Shown: positions 16,574 to 25,727, counted from the stretch's first letter. The stretch: 64,000 bases of DNA from Alkaliphilus sp. B6464 (GCF_018141165.1 NZ_CP058558.1:371828-435827), one strand, 5' to 3'. Translations and numbers: made by a program. The notes: generated from the letters alone by a model not told the origin.

Positions 16574-18229
16574 ATGAAGAAATGTGTAGTGATTGGAATT
16601 TTAACTCTATGTTTGTTTTTAACTTTATTTACTATACCGAATAATGGAAACAATGATTTTGGTAATGAAATTATTGATAATAAAAATGCAAGAGATATAA
16701 GTATAAATAAATATATGGAGGGCTTTAAAAATCAATACAAAAATCCAATGAATATAATGTTGGTACCACTTGATAATAGACCTTCTAGTACATATTATGG
16801 GGAAAAGATAGGAAGGATATCTAGGATAAATATATTAATGCCACCAGTAAAAATTATTGGTGGTAAAACAACAAGAGGGAATGTAGAGGAAATTGAGAAA
16901 TGGGTTAGAGAAAATGCAAATAAAGTAGATTCTTTTATCATATCGGCAACAATGCTAAATCATGGAGGCTTAATGCACTCAAGAAATTATACTGACGATT
17001 ACTATGACTCAAAGGTTTATGATTTTCAGTTAATTAAAGATATTAAAACACAATATCCTGAAAAGAAAATATACTTATATGATACAATTCAAAGACTTGC
17101 AGGTTCAGTATGGACTATTGATGATATAAATAATTATAAAAATATTCTTGAGTGGGCTGAATTAATAGATAAAGCGGATAACTTTGATGATCAAAGAGCA
17201 AAAGAAAGAATAAAATTTTTAAAAAGTGTAATATCAAAAGAATACTTAAATAAATATAATATTCAAAGAAAATTAAATCACGATCTAAAACTTAAAATGA
17301 TCGAACTTGCTGAAGATGGATATGTTGACTATATAATTTACTCACAAGAAGATGCAGCAGAGTATGGCCTACACAGACTTGAACAAGAAGAATTAAAAAA
17401 CAAAATTAAAACGTCAGGAGTAGAAGATAAAGTAAAAATTACCTGTGGTGCTGATGAGATTCATATGAATTTAATAAACTTAGTTATACATGAAAAATAT
17501 AATACAAATTCAACATTTAAAATTAACTATAGTGATGATAGCAAGAAAGATTTTGTTGCTACATTTGAAGATAGACCACTAGAGCAAACAGTAAAAGAAC
17601 ATGTGGAATGGTTTGGAGGTAAAATTGTAGAAGATAACGCAGAAATTGAGTTTTATATTTACACCCCGGTAGAAAAAATGAGAATGGATATGTTCATTTC
17701 AGATATTACAAGGGCATTAGAAGAAGGTAAGAGTGTTGCAATTATTGACATATCATATCATGATGATAAAATACTTTTTATGAAGTCACTTGATGAAAAA
17801 ATAGACTTATCGAAATTAGCAACATACAGTAGTTGGAATACTGTCTCTAATATGGTCGGCATTGGAGTTAGTCATGCGGTATCATATAATAATTTAAAAA
17901 ATATAAAACATAACACTCGTGAATTAGAAGTGCATTTTAATTTTTTATATGAAAGATTGATAAGAGACTATATATATGATGCAATTGTTAGGCCAGAAAT
18001 AATAGATATACTACTTTCAAATGGTATAGACCAATACAATATTGAAAATGAAAATTTAGAAGAAGTTGAACAATCTATTACAAAAAAAGTAAACTTTTAT
18101 GAAGAAAAATTATTAGGTGATTTTCATAATGGCAAAGTGGATTATAAGGTTAAAAATATTACTTTGCCATGGCAAAGAATGTTTGATATAAAGGTAGAAG
18201 TAGCCAATAATAAAAATAAGTTTAAATAA
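16574..18229 (+). CDS. exported DUF4127 family protein
   Basis: A 551-residue protein with an N-terminal signal peptide or anchor (KKCVVIGILTLCLFLTLFTI) and the DUF4127 body: IMLVPLDNRPSSTYYGEKIG near residue 60, SATMLNHGGLMHSRN, then IYSQEDAAEYGLHRLE and a C-terminal helical part. DUF4127 proteins are found in Bacillota, mostly outside the cytoplasm; their activity is not established, though the fold has been compared with metal-dependent enzymes. The start follows GAGGAGGACTATGA. It is a single-gene unit whose 3' end is followed by a probable small RNA. Confidence 0.85.
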   Translation: MKKCVVIGILTLCLFLTLFTIPNNGNNDFGNEIIDNKNARDISINKYMEGFKNQYKNPMNIMLVPLDNRPSSTYYGEKIGRISRINILMPPVKIIGGKTTRGNVEEIEKWVRENANKVDSFIISATMLNHGGLMHSRNYTDDYYDSKVYDFQLIKDIKTQYPEKKIYLYDTIQRLAGSVWTIDDINNYKNILEWAELIDKADNFDDQRAKERIKFLKSVISKEYLNKYNIQRKLNHDLKLKMIELAEDGYVDYIIYSQEDAAEYGLHRLEQEELKNKIKTSGVEDKVKITCGADEIHMNLINLVIHEKYNTNSTFKINYSDDSKKDFVATFEDRPLEQTVKEHVEWFGGKIVEDNAEIEFYIYTPVEKMRMDMFISDITRALEEGKSVAIIDISYHDDKILFMKSLDEKIDLSKLATYSSWNTVSNMVGIGVSHAVSYNNLKNIKHNTRELEVHFNFLYERLIRDYIYDAIVRPEIIDILLSNGIDQYNIENENLEEVEQSITKKVNFYEEKLLGDFHNGKVDYKVKNITLPWQRMFDIKVEVANNKNKFK

Positions 18230-18252
18230 TGTATTGAATTTAATAAAAATAC

Positions 18253-18281
18253 TTGATTTAATGATATTCTTGCTATATAAC
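18253..18281 (+). promoter_or_regulatory. sigma-A-like promoter for the small RNA
   Basis: TTGATT and TATAAC separated by 17 bases. The transcript would begin near 18288. Confidence 0.55.
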
Positions 18282-18287
18282 GTACAA

Positions 18288-18374
18288 GTCATCTTGATAT
18301 TGCTTTGAGTTTAATTAAGGGCTTAATTGCAATATAATATTTTGAGTGAAAACTAAATGTTTTCACTTTTTTTA
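18288..18374 (+). ncRNA. candidate small RNA of about 85 nucleotides
   Basis: Between a sigma-A-like promoter and a clear terminator there is no reading frame. The would-be RNA can fold a stem from ATATTGC (18297) with GCAATAT (18329), enclosing a second stem of AATTAAG and CTTAATT. It ends in a stem of AGTGAAAAC and GTTTTCACT followed by seven T. The next gene has its own promoter element at 18418, downstream of this terminator, so the RNA seems independent. An attenuated leader of the helicase gene is the alternative. Confidence 0.5.
18345..18374 (+). terminator. terminator of the small RNA
   Basis: AGTGAAAAC pairs with GTTTTCACT, followed by seven T. Confidence 0.75.
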
Positions 18375-18417
18375 TTTGTATATGACTAAACATCCAGATA
18401 AATCACGCTCAAAAACA

Positions 18418-18431
18418 TGTGTTATGTTAAA
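18418..18431 (+). promoter_or_regulatory. TGTGTTATGTTAAA promoter before the helicase gene
   Basis: Exact copy of the element, 38 bases before the ATG at 18469. Confidence 0.7.
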
Positions 18432-18468
18432 GAAAAAAGGTTCTGTGTCGAAAGAGGTGGATGTTATA

Positions 18469-20454
18469 ATGAATTTTCTTGCTAATGAGGAAGAAAGAAT
18501 GAAAAGAGCAAATGTAGAAAACTTAAGTAATGAGAATAGCGAAATTATAGAAAAATTATTAAAAGACTTAGACGATGATCAGAAAAAGGCAGCAGAGGCT
18601 CCTTTTAAAGATACTTTGATTATTGCAAATGCAGGTTCAGGAAAAACAAGGGTTTTAACTTATCGTGTAAGTTATCTTATTGCTAAGGGAGTTCCGGAAA
18701 GTCAAATTATGTTACTTACCTTTACCAACAAAGCAGCAGATGAAATGCTTGAAAGGGTAAAGAAAATACTTAAAAAAGATAATGTAGGGGTTTTATCTGG
18801 AACTTTTCATCATGTTGCAGTAGTATTTTTAAGAAGATATGCTAAATTAATAGGATATAAAAATAACTTTACTATCTTGACTCCTGAAGATGCAAAAGAT
18901 CTCATAGGTTTATGTAGGCAGAAATACTTAACAGAAAATGATCATATACCAAAAAAGAAATTTCCGACTAAAGCAATTATCTATGGACTATATTCTAGTT
19001 CTATTAATCTTAAACGATCTGTTGAAAGTCTGATTTCTCAAAAGTATGGATACTCAAAAGAAATTGTTAATGCGATTAATACTATTATAGAGGATTACAA
19101 AAATAGAAAAGCACTAAATCAAGGTATGGATTTTGACGACTTAATTTTAAATTTCAGAGATTTGCTAAAAAGTCATCCGGATGTTAGGAAAGCAATATCA
19201 TCAAATTTTCCGTTTATTTTAGTGGACGAGTATCAAGATATCAATTGGATTCAGAATGATATCATAGAATATTTAAATGAAGAAACACATAATTTATATG
19301 TGGTTGGCGATAATGAGCAATCTATATATGGTTTCAGAGGCTCAATGATTGATTATATTCTAAATTTTGAAGATAATCACCCAAACTGTAATCTATATAA
19401 AATAAGATACAACTATAGATCACATAAGGAAATTATAGATTTAGCGGTTAATTCAATTAATAATAATACCCAAAAGTATAAAAAGGAAATGATTCCTTAT
19501 CTTTCATCTTTTAGAAAGCCTTTGGTTGTAGATGCTAATAATGAGAACGCTCAATCAAGATTTATTGTAAACGAGATAGAAAGGCAAAAAAGAGAAGGCA
19601 CACAATATGATGAAATTGCTATATTAGTTAGGGCGAACTATCTAACGAAATCATTAGAATTAGGTCTTAAAAGTGCAAGAATCCCCTACAGAATACTCTG
19701 CGGAATATCATTCTTTGAAAGAGAGCATATTCGAGATCTAATTGCTTTTTTAAAGTATCAAAGCAATCCTGATGATGAAATTGCTTTTAGTCGTATAGCA
19801 AATCTATTTTCTGGAGTCGGAGAAAAGACGATAGAAAGGATCTATTCAGCATTAAGAGAAGTAGATTATAATATACATGCTATTAATTTAAGTCAACTTC
19901 CATTTAGGGCTACTAAAGATGCAAAAGAAGGAATAAAAGAACTATTTGATGTTTTGTGCGAAATAAGTAAGCAAAGTGACTTAAAACAAACTTTAGAAGT
20001 AATTATGGATATTAATTATAAAGAATACATGCAAAATAAATTCGAGGATTATTATGATAGATTAAAAGATGTAGAGTCTTTAATTGATTCCGCATCTTTA
20101 TATAGTGATATAGATAAGTTTTTATCCGATATTATTTTGGATAAAAGCGATACAGAGGAAGAAAAAGAACAAGGTTGTGTAACAATTACAACTGTTCATA
20201 AAGCGAAGGGGCTTGAATGGGACAGTGTATTCCTACCTTATCTTGTGGATGAAGTATTTCCTAGTAAACTAAGCGTGTTAGAAGGAAATATAGAAGAAGA
20301 AAGAAGATTGTTTTATGTGGCTGTTACCAGAGCAAAAAAATATTTAAATATTAGTTTTGTAGGAGATATGTTGGGATGGCTTGATTCAATTTCTCCATCA
20401 ATATTTCTTAAAGAATTAGATGAAAACATATTTGATTATAAAGTAGTAAAGTAG
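18469..20454 (+). CDS. UvrD/PcrA-type superfamily 1 helicase
   Basis: A 661-residue ATP-dependent 3'-5' DNA helicase. Visible motifs in order: Q-motif region LDDDQKKAAEA, Walker A IANAGSGKTRVLTYR, LLTFTNKAADEM, Walker B FILVDEYQDIN, VVGDNEQSIYGFRGS, YNYRSH, and the C-terminal TVHKAKGLEWDSVFLPYL and LFYVAVTRAKK. It works in repair or replication of DNA in the cytoplasm. The ATG at 18469 is chosen over upstream in-frame starts because AAAGAGGTGGATG lies just ahead and the promoter element lies between them. UvrD proteins are often 700 residues or more; this one is slightly short. The next operon holds RecX. Confidence 0.92.
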   Translation: MNFLANEEERMKRANVENLSNENSEIIEKLLKDLDDDQKKAAEAPFKDTLIIANAGSGKTRVLTYRVSYLIAKGVPESQIMLLTFTNKAADEMLERVKKILKKDNVGVLSGTFHHVAVVFLRRYAKLIGYKNNFTILTPEDAKDLIGLCRQKYLTENDHIPKKKFPTKAIIYGLYSSSINLKRSVESLISQKYGYSKEIVNAINTIIEDYKNRKALNQGMDFDDLILNFRDLLKSHPDVRKAISSNFPFILVDEYQDINWIQNDIIEYLNEETHNLYVVGDNEQSIYGFRGSMIDYILNFEDNHPNCNLYKIRYNYRSHKEIIDLAVNSINNNTQKYKKEMIPYLSSFRKPLVVDANNENAQSRFIVNEIERQKREGTQYDEIAILVRANYLTKSLELGLKSARIPYRILCGISFFEREHIRDLIAFLKYQSNPDDEIAFSRIANLFSGVGEKTIERIYSALREVDYNIHAINLSQLPFRATKDAKEGIKELFDVLCEISKQSDLKQTLEVIMDINYKEYMQNKFEDYYDRLKDVESLIDSASLYSDIDKFLSDIILDKSDTEEEKEQGCVTITTVHKAKGLEWDSVFLPYLVDEVFPSKLSVLEGNIEEERRLFYVAVTRAKKYLNISFVGDMLGWLDSISPSIFLKELDENIFDYKVVK

Positions 20455-20457
20455 GAA

Positions 20458-20487
20458 GATCTTGCCTATCTTAATAGGCAAGATTTC
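20458..20487 (+). terminator. rho-independent terminator
   Basis: ATCTTGCCTA pairs with TAGGCAAGAT, then TTTC. Confidence 0.75.
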
Positions 20488-20490
20488 TTG

Positions 20491-20505
20491 TATGTTATAT
20501 TAAAA
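20491..20505 (+). promoter_or_regulatory. TATGTTATATTAAAA element before recX
   Basis: One-base variant of the recurrent element. It is about 160 bases from the RecX start, so the leader would be unusually long. Confidence 0.4.
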
Positions 20506-20666
20506 TTAGATATTGTAAGTTTATACGGAAGAAATGACTTATTTGAAAAATAATTATGGAATAATAGAAAGATACAAATATCAAAATCTTTACAGGCTGA
20601 AACATAGTAATATTTATGAGGAATAAAAACTATATGCTTTAAGATAAATGCAAAGGAGTATTGGGA

Positions 20667-21293
20667 ATGTCTAAAATAACAAAAATAGAGCAGCAGAAAA
20701 GGAATAAACATAGATTTTCTATTTATATAGATGGAGTTTTTGCTTTTGGTATTCATGAAGATGTTATGGTAAAATTTAGATTAGAAAAAGGTAATGAAAT
20801 TGACAAACATTTTATCGAAAATGTGGTAAAAGAAGAAGAACAGAATAAGGCTAATAATTATGCCTTAAACTTATTATCTTACCGAGCAAGGTCTGAAAAA
20901 GAAATAAAAAACAAAATGTTTCAAAAAGGATATGAGGATTCTATAATAGATCAATCTATAGAGTTTCTGTATAGATATAAATATTTGGATGATAAGGAGT
21001 TTGCATTGAGTTTTGCTAAGGATAAAATAAATTTAAAGAGTGCAGGTGAAAAACTAATTAGGCAGGAACTTTTTTATAAAGGAATAAGTTCTGATATTAT
21101 TAATGATGTTATTAATGTACTAATGGATGAAGATAAACAATATACGGCAGCCTTAGAATTGGCTAAAAAGAAATTAAATTCTACTTATAAACATGATGAT
21201 AAACAAGCAAAACAAAGAAAGTTATGTAGTTTTCTTCAGCGTAAAGGTTATTCTTATAGTATTGTTAGTAGGGTGCTAAAAGAAGTATTATAG
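20667..21293 (+). CDS. recX: RecX regulatory protein
   Basis: A 208-residue protein with the RecX layout of three-helix repeats: NYALNLLSYRARSEKEIKNK, YLDDKEFALSFAKDKINLKS, and C-terminal KLCSFLQRKGYSYSIVSRVL. The first 50 residues form the usual N-terminal beta part (IYIDGVFAFGIHEDVMVKFR). RecX binds RecA filaments and restrains recombination. The ATG at 20667 is preferred, with AAAGGAG nine bases upstream. No recA is in the window, so it would act on the host or a distant RecA. About 150 bases of non-coding or decayed sequence follow it. Confidence 0.88.
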   Translation: MSKITKIEQQKRNKHRFSIYIDGVFAFGIHEDVMVKFRLEKGNEIDKHFIENVVKEEEQNKANNYALNLLSYRARSEKEIKNKMFQKGYEDSIIDQSIEFLYRYKYLDDKEFALSFAKDKINLKSAGEKLIRQELFYKGISSDIINDVINVLMDEDKQYTAALELAKKKLNSTYKHDDKQAKQRKLCSFLQRKGYSYSIVSRVLKEVL

Positions 21294-21437
21294 ATGACTT
21301 GTTAAGTGCCAACAGTAATAATATTATAAATTACATCAAATCATTAATAATGAAGAAGTTGAGGAATTGTTAGGTAAAGCGGGATATACAGTTTGTATTC
21401 AGAAAAACAACAGATGACCGAAATAATATGAGAATAA

Positions 21438-21476
21438 AAATCCGAGAAATAAGCCTATGCTTACTCTCGGATTATT
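21438..21476 (+). terminator. bidirectional terminator
   Basis: AATCCGAG pairs with CTCGGATT and is followed by T residues. It serves recX and also overlaps the stop of the convergent minus-strand gene. Confidence 0.7.
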
Positions 21477-21981
21477 TTTTTCTTCTAAATGTAAATTTTC
21501 GTTTTAGTGTAGAGTAGATATAGTCGGTTAATGTGTGTGATAAACCACCCAACAATAACGAACCTAGTATATTTAGGAATAGAAATGTATCTTCCTTAGC
21601 AGATGTTACAATCCATTTAATGAACTCATTTCCTGATATCACTGTTTCAGGATAGATCATATGCAAAACTGATAGAAATAAGTATATCCATGAAATCAAA
21701 TATATAATTCTAATTATAGTTGCATCTATAATGCCATGGGTGAAGGAAGATCTATGATTGAAAAATTTCCTATATGGCCACCAAATAAACTTAAATACTC
21801 CCCACCTGTTTACTTGAACACTTTTAATATCTAAATCTCCAGAAAACATTAGTGCAGCAAAAACATATATTAATGTGTTTAAAAATACTAACTGAAAATC
21901 TTTCACAAGAAATATCTGTATAAACATTACCAGAGGAATTGTCAGATAAGTTATCTTGTCGTGAGTTTTCCCTGATGCCAT
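21472..21981 (-). CDS. DUF2227 membrane metal-binding protein
   Basis: A 169-residue membrane protein that opens with MASGKTHDKITYLTIPLVMF, then GDLDIKSVQVNRWGVFKFIW, WPYRKFFNHRSSFTHGIIDA and a second histidine segment (GGLSHTLTDYI). This pattern of His and Asp residues between four or five hydrophobic helices is that of DUF2227, annotated as metal-binding; related to YdjM-type membrane hydrolases. The ATG is chosen because GAGGAAGTGG precedes it. Activity is not established for the family. Confidence 0.8.
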   Translation of the reverse strand: MASGKTHDKITYLTIPLVMFIQIFLVKDFQLVFLNTLIYVFAALMFSGDLDIKSVQVNRWGVFKFIWWPYRKFFNHRSSFTHGIIDATIIRIIYLISWIYLFLSVLHMIYPETVISGNEFIKWIVTSAKEDTFLFLNILGSLLLGGLSHTLTDYIYSTLKRKFTFRRKK

Positions 21982-22020
21982 AATAACCACTTCCTCATTT
22001 ATCGTTATGTCTTTCAGTAT

Positions 22021-22038
22021 TGAACATAACATATAAAA
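22021..22038 (-). promoter_or_regulatory. TATGTTATGTT-class promoter for the DUF2227 gene
   Basis: On the minus strand TATATGTTATGTTC lies about 45 bases before the start codon. Confidence 0.5.
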
Positions 22039-22066
22039 CAGCAAAATTATTTGAATGGAGGATTTT

Positions 22067-22428
22067 ATGCTACTTCCATAGTTAGTAAAAATGATATTAG
22101 CAATCTAATCATTGTTCCAGTGCTAGGATATCAAGGAGGATCTAAAGGATTATTAATAGCCTTTGATAAAAATACAGGAGAAGAAATATGGTCATGGGGA
22201 ATGTCTAACTACACTTGGTGATCCGCTATAGATATTTACAGTGAATATGGCAAGACTTATGTCATTCAATGTGATTCAGCAGGTCAAATGAATATATTAG
22301 AAAGAAATACAGGAAAATTTTTAAACAGTATTAAACTAGGGGCTAATATTGAAAGTTCTCCTACTATTTATAACGATATGGTTGTAGTTGTGACAAGAGG
22401 TGGTGAAAATATATGGAGTAAAAATTAA
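22067..22428 (+). pseudogene. broken PQQ-type beta-propeller fragment
   Basis: After a good ribosome binding site (TGGAGG) and ATG, the start frame closes after four codons. The neighbouring frame from 22069 is open and reads NLIIVPVLGYQGGSKGLLIA, FDKNTGEEIWSWG and later VIQCDSAGQMNILERNTGKF, typical PQQ-binding propeller repeats. It also has one in-frame TGA at 22219, where GGLLIA-type blades continue on both sides. So at least two lesions inactivate a fragment of an exported propeller protein. It is probably the remnant of a transferred gene. Confidence 0.75.
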
Positions 22429-22592
22429 ATGATTTTTTAAAGAGAAGGATAGTGCATTTTGTATCTTTCCTTTTTATATTTTTAGTGTATTTTTAATGTA
22501 TTTTATGATATACTTCTTTATGTGACAAAATCCGACACAAAACTACAAAATGTATTTATAGATATTTACATATTTTATAGGAGATGACACTA

Positions 22593-23756
22593 TTGGAAAA
22601 TAAAATGCATATAGAACAATTAAAGAAAATTATCCATGATTTAAATAAAAATATTGAAAGCAGTTTAAGAGAAGATAAGAAAAGTATTCTTCAAGTAAGT
22701 CAAGAGGCTAATGAACTTTTACTTAAACTTCAGTATGAATTAAATATGATAACTGAAGATATAAAAGATATTATAAGACAATTGGAGAATTTACAAAATG
22801 AGTATGAGTACAGTAAGAAAGAATTGATCAATATTACAAACGAGTTGAAAAATAACAATGGGCATAATAATCAGAACAAGTATAAAGGCAAATATAATCA
22901 TACTATTCAAATATATACTATGCTCAAAGAAAAACAAAAAATAGAGAAAGAAATGCAAGATAAAAGAAAAGATTTAGAAAAACAATTTAAAGAGGTACAC
23001 GAATTATCCAAAATAACAACAGAATCCATTAATCGGGTAAATATTATTATAAGAGAACTTGATAATCATGAGGATAACATTAATAAAAACAATTATAAAA
23101 ATAAAATTGCTAAGGCACAGGAGTTTGAAAGAAGAAAGATCGCTAGGGAAATACATGATGGACCTGCACAAGATTTAGGTGCTATTATAATGCATACAGA
23201 AATTATAAAAAAATATATTGAATTGGATAAAGGAAAAGCCAAGGAACAATTAACAATACTAAGTGAATTAGCAAAAGATACGTTGAAGTATATGAGAAAT
23301 ATTTTATATGAATTGCGTCCTTTGGATTTTGAAGATAATGAGTATGAATCAATAATAGTAGACTACGTAAAAAAAACAAAAGAGAAGTATGGAATGAATG
23401 TTGAGACAAGATTCTTAGATCCTGAAAATATGTTGAACAAACTTGAATCTAGTGTAAAATTAAACACTTTTAGAATTGTACAAGAATCATTAAATAACAT
23501 TAAAAAACATGCTAATGCAACTCTTGTAAAATTAAAAATGGAAGTTGTAAATAATAACTTTGTAGTCATAGTAATTTCTGACAATGGGGTTGGATTTGAT
23601 ATGAAAAGCAAAACAGATAGTTATGGGATTACTGGACTATACGAAAGAGTTGAATTAATCGGTGGAGATATTAGAATAGAATCTGAAAAAAATAAAGGAA
23701 CTAGACTAAAGGTTCAAATTCCATTAAATATAGAAAGAACTCTTAAAATAAGTTAG
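22593..23756 (+). CDS. DegS-like sensor histidine kinase
   Basis: A 387-residue cytoplasmic kinase with no membrane segment. Residues 1-170 form a coiled coil. Then comes a HisKA_3 dimerisation domain with the phosphoacceptor His (FERRKIAREIHDGPAQDLGA), and a HATPase domain with the N box (FRIVQESLNNIKKHA), G1 box (VISDNGVGFDMKS) and GITGLYERVELIGG. This is the DegS/NarL-type family, whose members phosphorylate LuxR-type response regulators. None is adjacent, so it is an orphan here. TTG at 22593 is taken as the start because GGAGATGACAC lies at the right distance; ATG at 22584 would touch the Shine-Dalgarno sequence. Confidence 0.85.
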   Translation: MENKMHIEQLKKIIHDLNKNIESSLREDKKSILQVSQEANELLLKLQYELNMITEDIKDIIRQLENLQNEYEYSKKELINITNELKNNNGHNNQNKYKGKYNHTIQIYTMLKEKQKIEKEMQDKRKDLEKQFKEVHELSKITTESINRVNIIIRELDNHEDNINKNNYKNKIAKAQEFERRKIAREIHDGPAQDLGAIIMHTEIIKKYIELDKGKAKEQLTILSELAKDTLKYMRNILYELRPLDFEDNEYESIIVDYVKKTKEKYGMNVETRFLDPENMLNKLESSVKLNTFRIVQESLNNIKKHANATLVKLKMEVVNNNFVVIVISDNGVGFDMKSKTDSYGITGLYERVELIGGDIRIESEKNKGTRLKVQIPLNIERTLKIS

Positions 23757-23811
23757 GATTTAAAATTATCAACGTATATTTTTAAATAATTTTTACATTT
23801 ACATAAAATAT

Positions 23812-23850
23812 AGTAGCAATATCTATTAGGTATTGCTACTATGCTGCTAT
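23812..23850 (+). terminator. hairpin after the sensor kinase gene
   Basis: AGTAGCAATA pairs perfectly with TATTGCTACT around a nine-base loop. The T-run is weak. Confidence 0.6.
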
Positions 23851-24086
23851 TTTGAACAATACAAATTATTGATTGTTTAAACTGGCGTACTCCTCTTTGA
23901 TTATTTCAATAAAATCTACCGATTAAAACTACTCTTCCATTTATTACACCTTATTATGGAAGTATGGCTAATCCAATATCTCTGTTTAGAACAATTTCTT
24001 TATAATATTTATTCATTGAATGTTAATAAAAGCAAAAAAGCAAGTTTGAATTTCATTAAATAGTTGCATATAATTTAACAAAATCA

Positions 24087-24100
24087 TGTGTTATGTTAAA
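24087..24100 (+). promoter_or_regulatory. TGTGTTATGTTAAA promoter before the 24137 gene
   Basis: Exact copy of the element, 37 bases before the start codon. Confidence 0.7.
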
Positions 24101-24136
24101 GGAAAATAATCATAAGACATGAAGGAGAAATTACAT

Positions 24137-24439
24137 ATGGCGAAGATTAGAGTAGAAGATTATGACAACTATTTTGATTTAAGTAAAAAGAAAAGATTAA
24201 AGAAAAAAATTGTAAATGCTAAAAAAAATAATCATAAGCACATTTATGAACCAGTAGATGTTAAAAAATGCACACAACTTGACGAAGGTGAAGATGCAAT
24301 ATATATGGTTTCAACAGTTTATGGATGTGAACAATGTGATAAGGAAGTAATTAAAACTAGCACTCTCACAAAAAAAGAGTTGTATGAATTAAAAGTTACT
24401 CTTGGTCATTCCGCAGATGAACTTAAGAAGTTAGATTAG
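24137..24439 (+). CDS. 100-residue basic protein with CxxC pair
   Basis: A small protein starting behind GAAGGAGAAATTAC. The first 45 residues are strongly basic (KKKRLKKKIVNAKKNNHKH). The second half has a Cys near residue 57 and a CEQCDK motif near 75, possibly a zinc site. The family is not recognised. It heads a possible operon with the next three genes. Confidence 0.6.
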   Translation: MAKIRVEDYDNYFDLSKKKRLKKKIVNAKKNNHKHIYEPVDVKKCTQLDEGEDAIYMVSTVYGCEQCDKEVIKTSTLTKKELYELKVTLGHSADELKKLD

Positions 24440-24586
24440 AAATAAGCAAATAGATAACTTAATATACTGCTATATCAAGTCTTACACTCAAAATAAGGGT
24501 AGGATTTTCTTTTGATTTCTAATAATATATTTCAATATAATATTGAAGATTATTTTGATATTTAAATTAAAGAGGAAGGGAATTGT

Positions 24587-24751
24587 ATGAAAAATATAAA
24601 CTTTAACTTGCTATGGATCACTATATTTGTTGCATATGTTGCAGGATTATTAAATGGTTTTTTAATTGGAGGAAAAGTAGGCTGGAAAGCAGGATTTGAT
24701 TGTTTTGCTAGAAATAAGGAAATTATAGAACAGAAAGTGAGAGGAGAATAA
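24587..24751 (+). CDS. 54-residue membrane protein
   Basis: A short gene behind AGAGGAAGGGAATTGT. Residues 7-27 are a membrane segment (LLWITIFVAYVAGLLNGFLI) with Gly-rich spacing continuing (GGKVGWKAG), then a short charged tail. It is followed after two bases by a zinc-finger gene. Function unknown. Confidence 0.6.
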   Translation: MKNINFNLLWITIFVAYVAGLLNGFLIGGKVGWKAGFDCFARNKEIIEQKVRGE

Positions 24752-24753
24752 AG

Positions 24754-25068
24754 ATGAATAATGAAATAGTTATAAAAGGAGAACGTGTATTTTTTACAAG
24801 CATGGGAATAATGGACACTAGATTTATTTTAATAAGAAAAAATGTTAATTTTAATAAAGGGAAAGGGCATAAAGTAGATATATGTCCTTTATGTAAAAAA
24901 GAATTTGAGATAGGAGATAAGACTATATTAGTAATAAACAATAATAAGTTATTTCCAAATGTGATTGTTCATAGCGAATGTTTAAATATAATAGGAGAAG
25001 AAGCAGCATGTTTGCAAATGTTTGAAGAATATGAAAAAGCCAAGGAATTAATTTTCATATGGGGGTAA
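24754..25068 (+). CDS. zinc-binding protein, 104 residues
   Basis: Starts two bases after the previous stop with GAGAGGAG as ribosome binding site. The centre reads DICPLCKKEFEIGDKTILVI and later VHSECLNIIG. CxxC, His and Cys in this order resemble a treble-clef or RING-like zinc site, common in phage-encoded modifiers. No enzymatic motif is visible. It is four bases from the SLOG gene. Confidence 0.65.
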   Translation: MNNEIVIKGERVFFTSMGIMDTRFILIRKNVNFNKGKGHKVDICPLCKKEFEIGDKTILVINNNKLFPNVIVHSECLNIIGEEAACLQMFEEYEKAKELIFIWG

Positions 25069-25072
25069 GGCC

Positions 25073-25618
25073 ATGATAAAGGTATGTACTTTTACAGGTC
25101 ATAGACCACAATATTACTCGTTTCGATTTAACGAAACCCATAAGGATTGTATAAGAATAAAAATGCTCCTTAAACAAGAAATTATAAAAGTAATTGAAAG
25201 AGGTTATAATTACTTTATTGCAGGAGGAGCATTAGGTCTAGATACTTGGGCTGCTGAAATAGTGCTGGAACTAAAGGAAGTTTATCCTTGGATTAAACTT
25301 ATTATAGCAGTTCCATGTTTGAACCAAGATAGAAAGTGGAACCAAGCATCTAAAGATAGATATAGAAATATATTAAACAGAGCAGATAAAGTTCATTATG
25401 TATCACAAAAAGAATATACTAATGGATTGAATCAAATGAATAATAGAAATAAATATATGGTTGATAATAGTTCATTAGTTATAGCAGTTTTTAGTGGAGT
25501 TAATAGTGGTACAAAAGATGCTGTTGATTACGCTAAAGAAACAAGCAAAGAGATTGTTATTATTAATCCTCTTAACTTTGAAGTTAAATACCCATATACT
25601 CAACAAACCTTACTTTAA
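25073..25618 (+). CDS. SLOG-family DUF1273/YpsA-like protein
   Basis: A 181-residue Rossmann-type protein: CTFTGHRPQYY at the N-terminus, YFIAGGALGLDTWAAEIVLE, IIAVPCLNQDRKWN, then NSGTKDAVDYAKETSKEIVI. This is the DUF1273 branch of the SLOG superfamily, thought to bind a nucleotide-derived ligand. SLOG proteins are frequent in phage and anti-phage operons and related to lysine decarboxylase-like folds. It ends the four-gene run; a terminator follows directly. Confidence 0.8.
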   Translation: MIKVCTFTGHRPQYYSFRFNETHKDCIRIKMLLKQEIIKVIERGYNYFIAGGALGLDTWAAEIVLELKEVYPWIKLIIAVPCLNQDRKWNQASKDRYRNILNRADKVHYVSQKEYTNGLNQMNNRNKYMVDNSSLVIAVFSGVNSGTKDAVDYAKETSKEIVIINPLNFEVKYPYTQQTLL

Positions 25619-25636
25619 GTAAGGTTTGTTTTTCTT
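25602..25636 (+). terminator. rho-independent terminator
   Basis: AACAAACCTTAC pairs with GTAAGGTTTGTT around the stop codon, then TTTC. Confidence 0.8.
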
Positions 25637-25684
25637 AACTTGATTACGGAAGATAAGTTTTGATTTAATAGAGTAACTGTTTTA

Positions 25685-25698
25685 TGTGTTATGTTAAA
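25685..25698 (+). promoter_or_regulatory. TGTGTTATGTTAAA promoter before the paralogous exported pair
   Basis: Exact copy of the element, 30 bases before the start codon. Confidence 0.7.
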
Positions 25699-25727
25699 TA
25701 AAATAGACAAAAAGGAGTGAGTTTAGT

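Larger units (their letters stand above)
23757..24136. other. gene-free stretch
   Basis: It holds a hairpin at 23812 and a promoter element at 24087. On the minus strand between about 24010 and 23850 a frame with several stops still reads protein-like pieces such as GVINGRVVLIGRF, so it may be a decayed gene. Nothing else is visible. Confidence 0.5.

Noticed and set aside
21330..21420. Coding-like piece after recX (VEELLGKAGYTVCIQKN)
   Set aside because: It has no start codon or ribosome binding site and is under 30 codons; perhaps a remnant, but not enough to call.
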